Shown: positions 6,397 to 16,600 of the stretch, in pieces
Numbering within the stretch: the stretch's first letter is position 1
Layout: each line of letters opens with the position of its first letter
DNA from: an uncultured Sutterella sp.
GTDB taxonomy: Bacteria; Pseudomonadota; Gammaproteobacteria; Burkholderiales; Burkholderiaceae_F
Length of the DNA stretch: 26,931 bases
Reading direction: 5' to 3'
Assembly: GCA_900770335.1 (NCBI GenBank)
Contig: CAAGKD010000079.1
Coordinates: 1-26,931, forward strand
Translations under genes and position numbers: made by a program
Notes under the pieces: generated by a model
The model's database searches: none
The model's input: only the letters and a program-made list of their open reading frames with translations
Told to the model about the DNA's origin: nothing

Positions 6397-8226
6397 TTAT
6401 TCGTTCACGATGGCCTTGACCTCATCGCCGTACGCGTCGCGCACGGTCGTGCGGATGTTGAGAAGCGCGAGCCAGCGGCGCAGCACGCCGATGATCACGA
6501 AGAGCATCAGGACCATGATGAGCGCGGAGAGGCTCGCCAGGAGCACCTGGCCGTTGGGCAGGTACTGGTTGACGATGAGCCAGATGCCGGCCCAGAACGT
6601 GATGACCGTCATGAGCAGGCCCGGAACGCCCGTCACCCAGGCGTACTGAACCTTGTTGAGGCGCATGATCACGGTCGTGCCGATCAGCAGCGTCACCGAG
6701 GCGAGCAGCTGGTTGCAGATGCCGAAGAGCGGCCAGATCGAGCCGATGTCGCCCGACCAGACGAGGTAGCCCCAGGTGCCCGTGAAGACCGCCGAAGTGA
6801 TGACGATGCCGGGCCACCACTCCTTGTCGGCGAACTTCGGAATCACCTTGCCGACCATCTCCTGCAGGAAGAAGCGGCCCACGCGGGTGCCCGCGTCAAC
6901 GGCGGTGAGGATGAAGACGGCCTCGAACATGATGGCGAAGTGGTACCAGTACGCCATCAGGCTCTCCATGAACGGAATCTTCGAGAAGATGTGCGCCATG
7001 CCGACGGCGAGCGACACCGAGCCGCCCGGACGGGCCATCAGGCTCTCCTGGACCTCGGCCTCGAGGTGCGGCAGCTCGACGACGGACATGCCGAGCTTGG
7101 CGAACTTCTCCGCCGGAGCGTTGATCGCAAAGTAGTCCGCAGGAACGAGCACGCAGGCGGCGACGAGGGCCATGATGGCCACGAAGCCCTCCATGAGCAT
7201 CGCGCCGTAGCCCACGAAGAGCACGTCGCGCTCGTTGCCGATCATCTTCGGGGTCGTGCCCGTGCCGATCGTGGCGTGGAATCCCGAAAGGGCGCCGCAG
7301 GCGATCGTGATGAAGAGGAACGGAATCACCGGGCCGCCGATGATCGGGCCGCCGCCGTGGATGAACTCCGTGAGGGGCGGCATGTTGAAGTTCGGCATCG
7401 TGCAGGCGATGCCGATCGCCAGGGCGCCGATCGTGCCGATCTTGAGGAAGGTCGAGAGGTAGTCGCGCGGCAGGAGCAGGAGCCACACCGGCAGGACCGA
7501 GGCGAAGAAGCCGTAGATCGGGATGATCAGGCTCATCGCGGGCTTGTCGATGTCGAGGAACCCGAAGTACTCCGGATGCGCGGCGACCCAGGGGCCCGAG
7601 AGGATGCACAGGAAAAGGAGCACCACGCCGATCAGGGTCGCGCCCGTCACGTCGCCCTTGCGCCAGACCTGCATGTAAAGGCCCATCAGAATGGCGATCG
7701 GAATCGTCGCGGCCACCGTGTAGGTCGACCAGAGCGAGTTGTGCATCGCGTTGACGACGGCGATCGACAGGCCCGCGAGCGTGAGGATCAGAATGGCGAG
7801 GACCGCCCAGGCGGCGACGCGCCCGGTTGTTCCGTCGATCTCCTGGCTCGCGATGTAGGCGAGCGAGTTGCCGCGGTGGCGCACCGAGCAGAAGAGCACG
7901 ACCATGTCATGCACGCCGCCGGCGAGCACGCAGCCGATCAGGATCCAAAGCAGGCCCGGGAGATACCCGAACTGCGCCGCGAGGACCGGGCCGAGAAGCG
8001 GACCGGCCGCGGCGATGGCTGCAAAGTGATGTCCGAAAAGGACGTACTTGTTGGTCGGGACGTAGTCCTTTCCGTCATCGAAGCGAACCGCCGGGGTCTG
8101 GCGGGCCTCATTGATGTTGAGCACCTTCTGGGCGATCCACAGGCCGTAGAAGCGGTATGCGATCGCAAAGACGCAGAGGGCGGCGAAGACGATGGTGAGT
8201 GCGTTCACCCCGTTTAGCGTGTCCAT
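6397..8226 (-). CDS. cstA: CstA-family carbon starvation / peptide or pyruvate transporter
   Basis: A 609-aa inner-membrane protein of the CstA family, proton-coupled carriers of peptides or pyruvate induced when carbon is scarce in E. coli. Seen: many hydrophobic segments starting at residue 8 (ALTIVFAALCVFAIAYRFYG). The conserved stretch VPTNKYVLFGHHFAAIAAAG (about 56-75) is followed by GPLLGPVLAAQFGYLPGLLW. GGVHDMVVLF, then ACGALSGFHATIGTGTTPKM and MLMEGFVAIMALVAA are also family signatures. It is shorter than E. coli CstA (701 aa) and ends soon after the last membrane segments, with a short charged tail. The ATG at 8226 has AAAGGA about 11 bases upstream. Substrate choice between peptide and pyruvate cannot be read from the sequence. 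Confidence 0.93.
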   Translation of the reverse strand: MDTLNGVNALTIVFAALCVFAIAYRFYGLWIAQKVLNINEARQTPAVRFDDGKDYVPTNKYVLFGHHFAAIAAAGPLLGPVLAAQFGYLPGLLWILIGCVLAGGVHDMVVLFCSVRHRGNSLAYIASQEIDGTTGRVAAWAVLAILILTLAGLSIAVVNAMHNSLWSTYTVAATIPIAILMGLYMQVWRKGDVTGATLIGVVLLFLCILSGPWVAAHPEYFGFLDIDKPAMSLIIPIYGFFASVLPVWLLLLPRDYLSTFLKIGTIGALAIGIACTMPNFNMPPLTEFIHGGGPIIGGPVIPFLFITIACGALSGFHATIGTGTTPKMIGNERDVLFVGYGAMLMEGFVAIMALVAACVLVPADYFAINAPAEKFAKLGMSVVELPHLEAEVQESLMARPGGSVSLAVGMAHIFSKIPFMESLMAYWYHFAIMFEAVFILTAVDAGTRVGRFFLQEMVGKVIPKFADKEWWPGIVITSAVFTGTWGYLVWSGDIGSIWPLFGICNQLLASVTLLIGTTVIMRLNKVQYAWVTGVPGLLMTVITFWAGIWLIVNQYLPNGQVLLASLSALIMVLMLFVIIGVLRRWLALLNIRTTVRDAYGDEVKAIVNE

Positions 8227-8280
8227 GAGAGGAGATTCCTTTGCTTGAAGACGGCCGCTAATGAGGAGGGATGCGGACGC

Positions 8281-8304
8281 CGCCCGGGATGGAATCCCCG
8301 GGCG
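8281..8304 (-). promoter_or_regulatory. Stem-loop in the presumed cstA leader
   Basis: CGCCCGGG (8281-8288) and CCCGGGCG (8297-8304) form a perfect 8-bp stem around an 8-base loop, 55-78 bases upstream of the cstA start. No T-run follows on either strand. The rest of 8227-8498 shows no gene and no clear promoter. Confidence 0.4.
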
Positions 8305-8498
8305 CGGCGAAGGAGTCGGAAGCCGGCGTTAGAATAATTCTTCCTGCTTAGTCCCTTCGGACAGCTTTGGCGGCGGTCGCATGCAAGCTTCTCGCGGCAT
8401 ACGCGCCGAAGTGTAGCGAGACGTAACGTCCTCGGCCACCGGTTGCAGCGTCCGGAAATGCGGGACGCCGGACGCCCGGGGACGCTGCGCACCGGCGG

Positions 8499-9056
8499 TC
8501 ACGCCCAGGGACGGACCTCGTCGGCGAGCTCGAGCGTCGCGGCGGCGCCGGACATGACGCCGGACCACCCCGCCATGAGCTGGATGTATTCGGCCGGGCT
8601 CATCTCGCCGCCGGCGGCCTTGAGCGAGAGCTGCCGCGCGGTGAGCCGCGAGAGCGAGCGCTCGAACGAAAGGAGCGCCGCCGCGGCGACGTCGCGGACC
8701 GGGGCGTCGGCGAGCGCGCTCGCCCCTTCGGGATGAAGCTCGGCGAGCCCCCGGGAGAGCTCGGCCGGGATCGCCTCGCGCAGGTGCGCGGCCATCGCCT
8801 CGCCCGCCCAGCCCGTGGGCTCGACGCGCTCCGGACCGGCCTCGCCCGCGAGGATCGAGACGAGGTCGGCGAAGAACTCGCCGTGCTGCTCGGCGGCCGC
8901 GGCGGCGTCGGGCTCGTCGGGCGCGTTCGCGCGGAGCCACTCGTTCTGCATGTGAGTGATGCCGAGCTCCTCAAGGACGAGGAACATCGAGCTCTGGTCC
9001 CTGAGGTCCACCGGACCGTGGGGCTTGGTTTCTTGCGCTTGAGGGAACTGCTGCAT
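8499..9056 (-). CDS. Hypothetical 185-aa protein divergent from the giant-protein operon
   Basis: I do not recognise this protein. It has no signal peptide or membrane segment. A polar N-terminus (MQQFPQAQETKPHGPVDLRD) leads into predicted helices such as SSMFLVLEELGITHMQNEWL, an acidic Ala/Glu stretch, then LLSFERSLSRLTARQLSLKA and SPAEYIQLMAGWSGVMSGAA. The ATG at 9056 was preferred to an upstream frame opening because a purine-rich AAGGA lies about ten bases before it; the upstream extension is rich in Arg and Pro and looks non-coding. It is transcribed away from the large-protein operon across a 273-base gap, so it may be co-regulated with it. It could be an accessory or secreted component, but that is inference from position only. 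A minus-strand TAGAAT (9130-9125) is a possible -10 box. Confidence 0.65.
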   Translation of the reverse strand: MQQFPQAQETKPHGPVDLRDQSSMFLVLEELGITHMQNEWLRANAPDEPDAAAAAEQHGEFFADLVSILAGEAGPERVEPTGWAGEAMAAHLREAIPAELSRGLAELHPEGASALADAPVRDVAAAALLSFERSLSRLTARQLSLKAAGGEMSPAEYIQLMAGWSGVMSGAAATLELADEVRPWA

Positions 9057-9329
9057 CCTTGTAAGTCCTTCGATTCGGAATGTTCGCGCGCCGCGTGGCG
9101 CCGGCCCGCGCGCGCATGGCGGGCATTCTAGCCGCGCGGCCGGCCGCCAAGGCATCCGAGGCGTTTGTCAAGGCGCCTTTACCTGCAGGGAGGGGGAGGC
9201 GTGTCGCGCCGCGGCGGACCGTGAGAGAATGGCTCGAACCTCAATCGAGATGTTTCCGCGAGGGTTTTCACGGGTCTGACGGCATCACCGCGTCCCCGCA
9301 TCCCTCCTTTCCGCCGGACGGACCACGCC

Positions 9330-12300
9330 ATGACGCCTCTTGAACTCAACGCGATCTTCGACCATGCGGCTGCGGCCGCGGACAGCCAGATCTACCGGGC
9401 GGCGAGCGAGCGCAAGGAGGAGACGAACCTTGAGCTCGGCCGGCGGTTCCTCGGAATCAGCACGCTCTCGAAGCGCCAGAACGACCAGGCGGTCGCGGCG
9501 TTCATGAAGGCGATCCGGGAGAGCCCCGCCTACGGAGCGCTCGTCAACGACTCGGTCATGAAGCCGCTCGAGGCGCTTCAGGCCGCCAGGCGCCCCCTGA
9601 CCGCCTCGGCGGTGAGGCAGGCGAAGTTTGCGCTTGACGTCGCCGGCTCGATCGCCAAGGGACGGGCGCTCTGCGATGCGGGGGCTCTTCCCGCCGGGCA
9701 CGGCGCCGCGTTCGGGCAGCTTGCGATCGTGCGGGGGCTTGACGTCGGCACGGCCGAGGGCGAGCGCGCGGCGCTGCGCGAATACCTCGCGGAGCTGTGC
9801 GAGCGCAACGAATCCGCGATGACGCGGCTCGACGGCATGCCCGCCGAACGCGCCTCGAACATCCGCCGCCTCTTCGCGCGCAGCGACCCGCCGATGACGG
9901 GCGAAGGCGGCTTCATTCGCGCCGCGATCGACCGGGCGATCGACGAAGGGGGCGGGCGCCCCGACTTCCGGACGCTCGCCTCGGCCTGGCGCGACGCGCA
10001 CGCCGAGGACCTCGCCGTGCTCGAGCATGTCTCCGAGGGCGTCCTCACCGCGCTCGCACATGACGCGGGCGGCGAGAACATCCTCGCCGCCCTGCGCGAG
10101 GCGCTGCCGACGATCAGCCCGGAGGGAACGGAGGCCCTTGCCGCGCATCTCTATCAGTCGGGCGCTCCGGTCGCGACCCAGGAGGAGCGCCTCACCGCGA
10201 TCCGAGGCTTCATGGCGGACGCCGTCGGCTCGGACGCCGCGCGGGCGGCGATGACGCAAAACGGGCTACCCGAGAGCTTTGCGCTCGCCGTCGGACACAA
10301 TCCGGAGGTCCGCTCGCTCGCGCTCGAGCGCCTTGCCGCAGGACCGGCCGGCGTTCCCTCGCTCGAGGCCGTGAAGGCGGCCGTCGCGCAGGCAGCGCAG
10401 GACTTCACGCACGCGCACCTCGATGAGCTCAGGCGCTTCGCCGCGCTTGAAGCGGCGCCGCCCGCCGGGCTTGTCCTCACCCGGCCCCTGGGCGACGCCG
10501 CCAGGCCCGCGATGCCGCGCCTCATCAACGCGATGCTCGCCGAGAAGGCCCTGCTCGGGGAGCTCCTCTCCGACAACGAGCCCCAGCCCTCGACCAAGGA
10601 GTCGCTCGAACGCTTCGCCCGGCTTGGCGAAGCGCTCAACTCCGCGACTCACGCCGTGAAGGGCGACTTCGGCGCCGCCGACGCCGAGGCCGCGCTCCAG
10701 GACGCCGTGCGGGTGCTTCTTGCGCTCGAGGGCGTGCCTCAGGAACGGATTCCGGAGATGATGGCGCGCGCGCTGAGCAAGTTCGGCGCCCTCTCGAGCG
10801 ACCTCTCGAGCGTTCTCGGCGCCCTTCAGTCACCCGGCGCGCGCAAGCTCGGCGCCACGGGGCCGGCCCTGCTCTCGGAAGGCTTCTCGATGCTGCGCAC
10901 GCTCGAGGGACATGCGCGCGGACTCATCGGCCTCATGACGCCCGCGCAGCGCGACGCGACGGGGCTCTCGGTCTTCAACGATCCCCCTCAGGGCGCGAAC
11001 GCGCGCAAGATCTCCGCCGAGCGGGCCGCGTTCATTGAAAGGAACTTCGAGGCCGATCGGCCCCTCGACGAAATCGGAGAGGGCGTGCGCGGATTCTTCC
11101 GCGACCGCGGGCTCACGCTGCCGGACATGAGGCCCGAGCTTCGGGAGGCGGCTGCGGCCGAGGCCGCGCAAAGGGGCGGCAGGCTTCTTGCGGAGGCCGC
11201 GGGCGGAGCGCTCCTCGCCGAGCTCATCCCCGCCGGAACGCAGCATTCCGGCCCGAAGTCCCCCGCATTCATGGAGCGCTTCGGCGCGCTTCTCGCCGAG
11301 CACGGCGCACGCCCAGAGGAGCTCGACCTCACGAGCGCCGCCCGCGCGCTGCGCGAGGGCGTCTCGAAGTTCGCCGAGGCCGCCCTGAGCGAGAGGCGGC
11401 GAGTTGACCCGGATGCGGTGCGCGCGGAGGGGCTGAGGATTCTTGACGCGCAGCTTCGGGGCCTCTGCGAGACGCTTGACGCAGTCAGCGCCGAGCCGCG
11501 CAGCGACCTCCTTGAGGGGCTCTCGGCCGCGGGGCTCTCCGACGTCCGCCGCGCCGTCGCGCGCGTCGGCGCCGCAGGCGTCGATGCGCTGCGAAGCGAG
11601 TCCCAAAAAATCGCTGATGCGGCCGACGCGCTGCGCAAGCTCGCCCAGCCCTGCATGACGCCCTCGCAGATTGTCTCCGTCCTGCGCTCGATCGCGGACG
11701 CATACCGCTGGTCAAAGACAAAGGTCCCCACGGTCGAGGACGTCCGCGCCCTGGCGTGCCTCGGCGCCGCCGCGGCTCAGTTCGGCGACGCCGAGCGCAG
11801 GGCGGTCGCCGAAGCGCTCGAGGGCCCCGGCGCGCAGAGAACCGCCCAGGCCCTGCGCTTCGCGCTCTCGTCCGCGAAGCCCGAGAACGCGGCGCATGCG
11901 GCGACGCTGCTCACGCTCATGGACGACATCCACGCGATGGTGCATCCCGAGTCCGGCGTGCGGCCCTCCGAGGCCGGCCCGGAGATCACGCATCCCTCCC
12001 AGGTCCCGGGAGGCGACGAGGGCGCTTACGGCCCCATGACCTCGATCGCCGGGGACGTCTTCCCCGCTTCGGGCGAGTTCCTCGCAACGCACTTCCGGAC
12101 GGACTCTCCCGCGCTCTGGGATCGGCTCAACGGCTATGCGGCGCGCATCACCGATGAGATCGCCGGGTCGAGGCGCATCCGGCCCGACTTCCTCGGGAAC
12201 GCCCCGTCGAGCTGGATCGCGCTCGCCGCGCCCGCCGTCGGAGCCTTCGTGAGGCGCGAGGGCGCGCTCCCCGACGCCAGGCAGCTCTGGACGATCCTCA

Positions 12301-13031
12301 CGGAGGGACGCCTCGGAAAGCCGCCCGCCTCCGTCAAGGACTTCAGAACGCTCTTCGAAGCGCTCGTCGCGCGCTACGCAAAGTCCCTCGGCGCGCTCGT
12401 CAAGCTCGACGACGCCGATGCGATGAATGCGGCTCAGATGAGCCTCAACAGCGTCGCCACCTGGGGCGTTCCCTTCCCGGCAGCGCTCGAGATGCTCGAC
12501 TCGAAGGACGCCTTCACGCTCGAGCGGATTCATCCCGACACGAAGCTCGGCGCCCTGGACCATGTCCGCCCCGAAGGCGCCTACGGACTAGTCGCGGACT
12601 TCGCCCGGATGGAATCTGGGTCGAGCTTCACGATCACGGACGCCGCAGGCGTCGAGCGCCGGTTCGAGGCGCACGCCATCCCCGAGCGGGAGAACAAGGC
12701 CGGCCGGGCCGAGTTCCAGGAGATCATCGGCCTCTGGCGCGGCATCACCAGGAGCGAAGCGCAGCTGAGGCGCGTCGCGCAGTGCTTCAGCCAGACGCCG
12801 CGCGTCATCGTGCGCGGGCTGTCGGCGGGATTCCCCGGCGCCGCGATGATCGAGCACGGCCTCTATGAGGTGAGCGGGCGGCGGCTCGACGACGGAAATG
12901 TCGAGGTGGTCGTTCGCACCGGAGCGGAGGCGCCCCTCGACTGCCGCATGCGCTTCGTCATCGACGCCGCCGGAACGGACGAGATGACGGATCTCTCCAT
13001 CGCGCGCCGCCGCCCCCTGGCGGGAAGCTGA
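9330..13031 (+). CDS. Giant hypothetical protein 1, putative type III secretion substrate
   Basis: A 1233-aa protein of unknown function, predicted almost wholly helical and soluble, with no signal peptide, membrane segment or enzyme motif I can name. It is a full-length paralogue of the 1203-aa protein two genes downstream. Shared landmarks: an N-terminus of LELN..F..AA followed by GRRFLGISTLSK (residues 37-48), SPAYG, RPLTASAVRQ, GHNPEV, GDFGAADAE, ITHPSQV (about 886) and WRGITRSEAQLRRVAQ (about 1135). The last 90 residues look strand-rich (EHGLYEVSGRRL, NVEVVVRTG). The next gene encodes a CesT-type chaperone, which suggests delivery by a type III system. The ATG at 9330 has only a weak GGA upstream but matches the paralogue's N-terminus. 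The alternative is a cytoplasmic or flagellar-exported protein. Confidence 0.8.
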   Translation: MTPLELNAIFDHAAAAADSQIYRAASERKEETNLELGRRFLGISTLSKRQNDQAVAAFMKAIRESPAYGALVNDSVMKPLEALQAARRPLTASAVRQAKFALDVAGSIAKGRALCDAGALPAGHGAAFGQLAIVRGLDVGTAEGERAALREYLAELCERNESAMTRLDGMPAERASNIRRLFARSDPPMTGEGGFIRAAIDRAIDEGGGRPDFRTLASAWRDAHAEDLAVLEHVSEGVLTALAHDAGGENILAALREALPTISPEGTEALAAHLYQSGAPVATQEERLTAIRGFMADAVGSDAARAAMTQNGLPESFALAVGHNPEVRSLALERLAAGPAGVPSLEAVKAAVAQAAQDFTHAHLDELRRFAALEAAPPAGLVLTRPLGDAARPAMPRLINAMLAEKALLGELLSDNEPQPSTKESLERFARLGEALNSATHAVKGDFGAADAEAALQDAVRVLLALEGVPQERIPEMMARALSKFGALSSDLSSVLGALQSPGARKLGATGPALLSEGFSMLRTLEGHARGLIGLMTPAQRDATGLSVFNDPPQGANARKISAERAAFIERNFEADRPLDEIGEGVRGFFRDRGLTLPDMRPELREAAAAEAAQRGGRLLAEAAGGALLAELIPAGTQHSGPKSPAFMERFGALLAEHGARPEELDLTSAARALREGVSKFAEAALSERRRVDPDAVRAEGLRILDAQLRGLCETLDAVSAEPRSDLLEGLSAAGLSDVRRAVARVGAAGVDALRSESQKIADAADALRKLAQPCMTPSQIVSVLRSIADAYRWSKTKVPTVEDVRALACLGAAAAQFGDAERRAVAEALEGPGAQRTAQALRFALSSAKPENAAHAATLLTLMDDIHAMVHPESGVRPSEAGPEITHPSQVPGGDEGAYGPMTSIAGDVFPASGEFLATHFRTDSPALWDRLNGYAARITDEIAGSRRIRPDFLGNAPSSWIALAAPAVGAFVRREGALPDARQLWTILTEGRLGKPPASVKDFRTLFEALVARYAKSLGALVKLDDADAMNAAQMSLNSVATWGVPFPAALEMLDSKDAFTLERIHPDTKLGALDHVRPEGAYGLVADFARMESGSSFTITDAAGVERRFEAHAIPERENKAGRAEFQEIIGLWRGITRSEAQLRRVAQCFSQTPRVIVRGLSAGFPGAAMIEHGLYEVSGRRLDDGNVEVVVRTGAEAPLDCRMRFVIDAAGTDEMTDLSIARRRPLAGS

Positions 13032-13087
13032 CCGGCCCCCGAACTTGACCGCTGCAACAATTCATTCAAACCTTTGGAGTTCACGAC

Positions 13088-13639
13088 ATGGAAGAATGCC
13101 TGCCCTTCATCAAGGCCCTCGGACAGACCGCGGGCATTGCGATCGACGTCTCCCCCTCGGGCGCGGTCCGGCTTGACGTCGGCGGCAGGGGCCTGCTCCT
13201 GCAGTGGCTTGAGGCGCGAAAGAGCTTCGTCGCCTACGCCGAGATCGGACGCCTCTCGGGGATCCGCGACAGCGTCGTGCTGCGCGAGCTCCTCTCGGCG
13301 AACTTTCTTCTGCAGGAGACCGCCGGCGCCGCGCTGAGCTTCGATCCTTCGACGGGAACCGCAGGCCTGAACCTCTCGATTCCCGTGAACGGCCTTGACA
13401 CCTCGGAGTTCGTGGACCGCATCGACGCATTGCTTCTGCTCGCCGAGGAATGGGCCGGAAGGCTCCGTTCGATGTGCGAGGCCGAGGAGCGCGTCGCCGT
13501 CAATCTCCTCGAGGAGATAAGCCGGGATGAGGGCGACGCCGAGGCGGCTGAAGCGGCCGAAGCGGCGCAGGCGAACGGCCCCGCCCTTGCCGATGACGCG
13601 CGCTTTGGCGGCGCCCCCGGCGGCATGATCCGCGTCTGA
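13088..13639 (+). CDS. CesT-family type III secretion chaperone-like protein
   Basis: A 183-aa protein whose first 150 residues follow the pattern of class I type III chaperones (Tir chaperone/CesT family). These are small acidic dimeric proteins that bind the N-terminal region of effectors in the cytoplasm and present them to the secretion ATPase. Seen: a first helix (CLPFIKALGQTAG), a strand pair ending VRLDVGGRGLLLQWL, then AEIGRL. Next come the hallmark helix-strand run LRELLSANFLLQETAGAALS and FDPSTGTAGLNLSIPVNGLD. A final helix is FVDRIDALLLLAEEWAGRLR. An Ala/Glu-rich tail of about 45 residues follows. GGAG sits eight bases before the ATG. Gaps of 56 and 51 bases to the neighbours imply one operon, with the two flanking giant proteins as likely clients. 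Confidence 0.82.
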   Translation: MEECLPFIKALGQTAGIAIDVSPSGAVRLDVGGRGLLLQWLEARKSFVAYAEIGRLSGIRDSVVLRELLSANFLLQETAGAALSFDPSTGTAGLNLSIPVNGLDTSEFVDRIDALLLLAEEWAGRLRSMCEAEERVAVNLLEEISRDEGDAEAAEAAEAAQANGPALADDARFGGAPGGMIRV

Positions 13640-13690
13640 CGCTTGGCGCGCCCTCCCGCAACGGAAATCCTCTGGCACTAGGAGCAAGCC

Positions 13691-16600
13691 ATGTCTCTTG
13701 AGCTCAACTCGCTTTTCAGCCGCGCGGCGACCGCCGCCGCCGACGAGACCTACAAGGCCGCGGACGACGGCGGGCTCGACCGCGGCCGGAAGTTCCTCGG
13801 CATCAGCCTGCTCTCGAAGGCGAACAACAAGGCCGCAACGGAGCGCTTCATGGAGGCCATCGAGAAGAGCCCCGCCTACGGACGGCTCTTCACCGGCGAC
13901 CTGAGGGCGCCGCTTGAGGCGCTCGCAAAGTCGAGCCGCCCCCTCACCGCGGCGATGGTCCGCCAGACGAGGCTCGCGCTTGACGGCGCGGCCGTCACGG
14001 CCGCCGTGGCCTTCGGCCGCGAGCTCGTCGAGTCGGGCGCCATTCCGCCCGGACACGCCACGTCCTTCGGGCAGCACGCCGTCGCCCATGGCTTCAGCGT
14101 CGAGAGCCCGCAGGGAAGAGTTGAGGCGCTGCGCGGCTATCTGCAGGGCCTGTGCGAGGAGCATCCCGCCGACATGACCCGCCTCCCCGGCGACCCAAAC
14201 GGCGAGCGGGCCGGAATGCTGCTCAGGATCTTCGGCGAAAGGCCGCCCTCGGAAGGCTCGCCGAAAAGCTTCATCAAGAAGCTTGTCAGCGCGAAGGTCG
14301 ATGAGCTCGGCGAGGCCGTCACGATGGACGCGCTCCGCGGAGCCTGGGCGGAGGGACATGCTTCCGAACTCAGAGCCGCGGCATGCCTCTCCGACGAGGC
14401 GCTCGCCGCGATCTCCCTGAACGCCGCGAACGGCCGGGGCGGCCAGATCCTCAACACGCTTGCGCTCGCCCTTCCCTCGATCGGCGAGGAATGCGCGGAG
14501 GCATTCGTGAGCGAGCTTGTCAATGCGCAGCCGCAGATTGAACTCGAGACGGAATCGCAGCGGGCGCAGGCCGTCCGCACCTTCATGGTGAACGTCGCGG
14601 GCGAGGACGCCGCGGCCCGCGTTCTCGCGGACAAGGGGCTCCCGAAGGACTTCACGCTCGCGCTCGGGCACAACCCCGAGGTCATCGGAAGCGCCCTCGG
14701 GACGCTGCGCGAGGCGGGCGAGCTCTTCGTGCCGTCCCGCGAAACGGTCATCGGGGCGTTCGAGCAGGCGACGCGAGCGTTCATCGACGCGCATCGCGAC
14801 GACCTCGCCTGGCTCGCGCAGGCGATGACGAATCCGCCGGCGGGGTCGGACCATCTGCGCGAGGCGCTTTCCGCCAGGCGGATGCCCGCCCTCGTCAACG
14901 CCGTGATCGCCGAGCTGCCGATCCTTCGGAGCATCGCCTCCGCGGACGCCGGCCGCCTGACGGAGCCGCAGCTCGTCGAGGCCTTCGGACGCCTCGCTGC
15001 GGCGAGCCGCTCTGCGGCGCACGCCGCTCAGGGCGATTTCGGCGCCGCGGACAACGTGAACGCGCTCACGGATGCGATCTGCGTGAGCCTCCTGCGCGAG
15101 GGCGTTCCCGGCGAAAGGCTTCCAGAGCTCATGGCCCGCGTCGTGAGCGAGTTCGGCGGGGTTTCGAGCGACCTCACGAGCGCCTTTGACCTGATCCTTG
15201 ATCCGAAGCTCCTCAGCGAAACGCTCAATCTCATCGGCGCCATCGAGGCGCAGGCGAGCGCGCTCATCTCGCTCATGACGGACGATCAGCTTCGGGATTC
15301 GAACCTCGCCTTCTACATGGGCGGCAAAAACCCCGGAGAGGATGTGCTCAGGGAACGGAGCCGGTTCGTGCGCAGCAGCTTCGAATCCGTGCATTCCACC
15401 TCGCAGGCGGGCGACGGCGCGAGGCTCTTCTTTCACGAGCACGGCGTCGAGCTCGATGACGCCGATCCGAATCTGCAGCGCCCGGACGCGATCGCGGGCG
15501 GCAACCTGCTCATGGCGCAGACCGTCGCGCGGCAGTTCCTCTCCAGCCTCTTCCCGGAGGGCGCCATGGGGCCGGGCCCGAAGTCGGCGGCGTTCATGAA
15601 TCTCTTCAATGAAGTCGCGCAGACGTCCGGCCTTGCCGGACTCGATCCGGAGCGCCTCGGGCTGGACTTCGCGGCCGAAGAGGTCCGCGCGGGCCTGATC
15701 AAGCTCTCCGACGAAGCTGCGCGCGAAGGCCGCAGGATCGATCCGGCGGCGCTCTCCGCCGAAGCGCGCGGAATCCTTGCGCGGGAGATCCGCGGGTGCG
15801 CCACCGCGCTCGCAGCGGTAAGAGCCCTTCCGCGGGAGACCGCCCAGCCCGCGCTGCTCGAAGTCTTTTCGGGCGTGATCGAAAGGCACTGCCTCTCGCA
15901 GCCGACCGGCCTCATTGAGTTCGCGAATCACCTCTCCGTCGGCTCGTTCATCTCGGACCTTGCGTCGCCCTGCCCCACGGAAAGGCAGATCATCGAGGGC
16001 CTCGAACTGCTCGCAGTCCAGGTCTGCGCGTCTTTTGGCGGCCTCACGGACGTCCGGACGGGCCGCATCGTCTCGGAGATCATTTCGGACTTCGCCCGGG
16101 GAATGGACGGCGGCATGGCGCAGGCGCTCGCAGACCTGCTCGAGAGCCCAGCCGCAGAGAAAACGGCCGCAGCGATGCGCTTCTCGCTCGAGCCTCCGAA
16201 GGCGACTGCTCACAGCGCTCGGCTCATGTTCATGCTCGATCAGATGGACGCGATCCATGCGCGGCTGCGCCCGGAGAGCTCCAGGCAGCCCTCGCTCGCC
16301 GGAGAGCCGGTCACGCATCCCTCGCAGATCTCCGCAGGAGCCAACGGCCTGCAGAATAAGCTCGAGACCCTGGTCGGCGCGCCCTTCTCGACCATTTCCT
16401 CCGCGCTCACGGACGTGAAGCGCGTTCCGGATCAGAAGACATGGGACGCCCTCGCCCGCATCGCCAAGGACCTCGACGACGGCACGAGCAGTCTCGGGTA
16501 CGCCTCCGCATCCTGGGTCGCGCAGGCTGCGCCGGCGCTTGAGGACGCTCTGCGCAAGGCCGGCGGCAAGCCCCTCAGCCTCAAGGCGCTCTGGTCGTGC

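Noticed and set aside
6280..8217. Open plus-strand frame of 645 codons opposite cstA
   Set aside because: Extremely rich in Asp, Glu, His and Arg, the reverse image of a hydrophobic membrane protein. cstA on the other strand is clearly real.
12863..16318. Open minus-strand frame of 1151 codons opposite the giant-protein operon
   Set aside because: It is the antisense shadow of strongly GC3-biased genes. It spans the ends of two real genes and the chaperone gene, is very rich in Arg, Glu and Leu without any family motif, and has no ribosome site.
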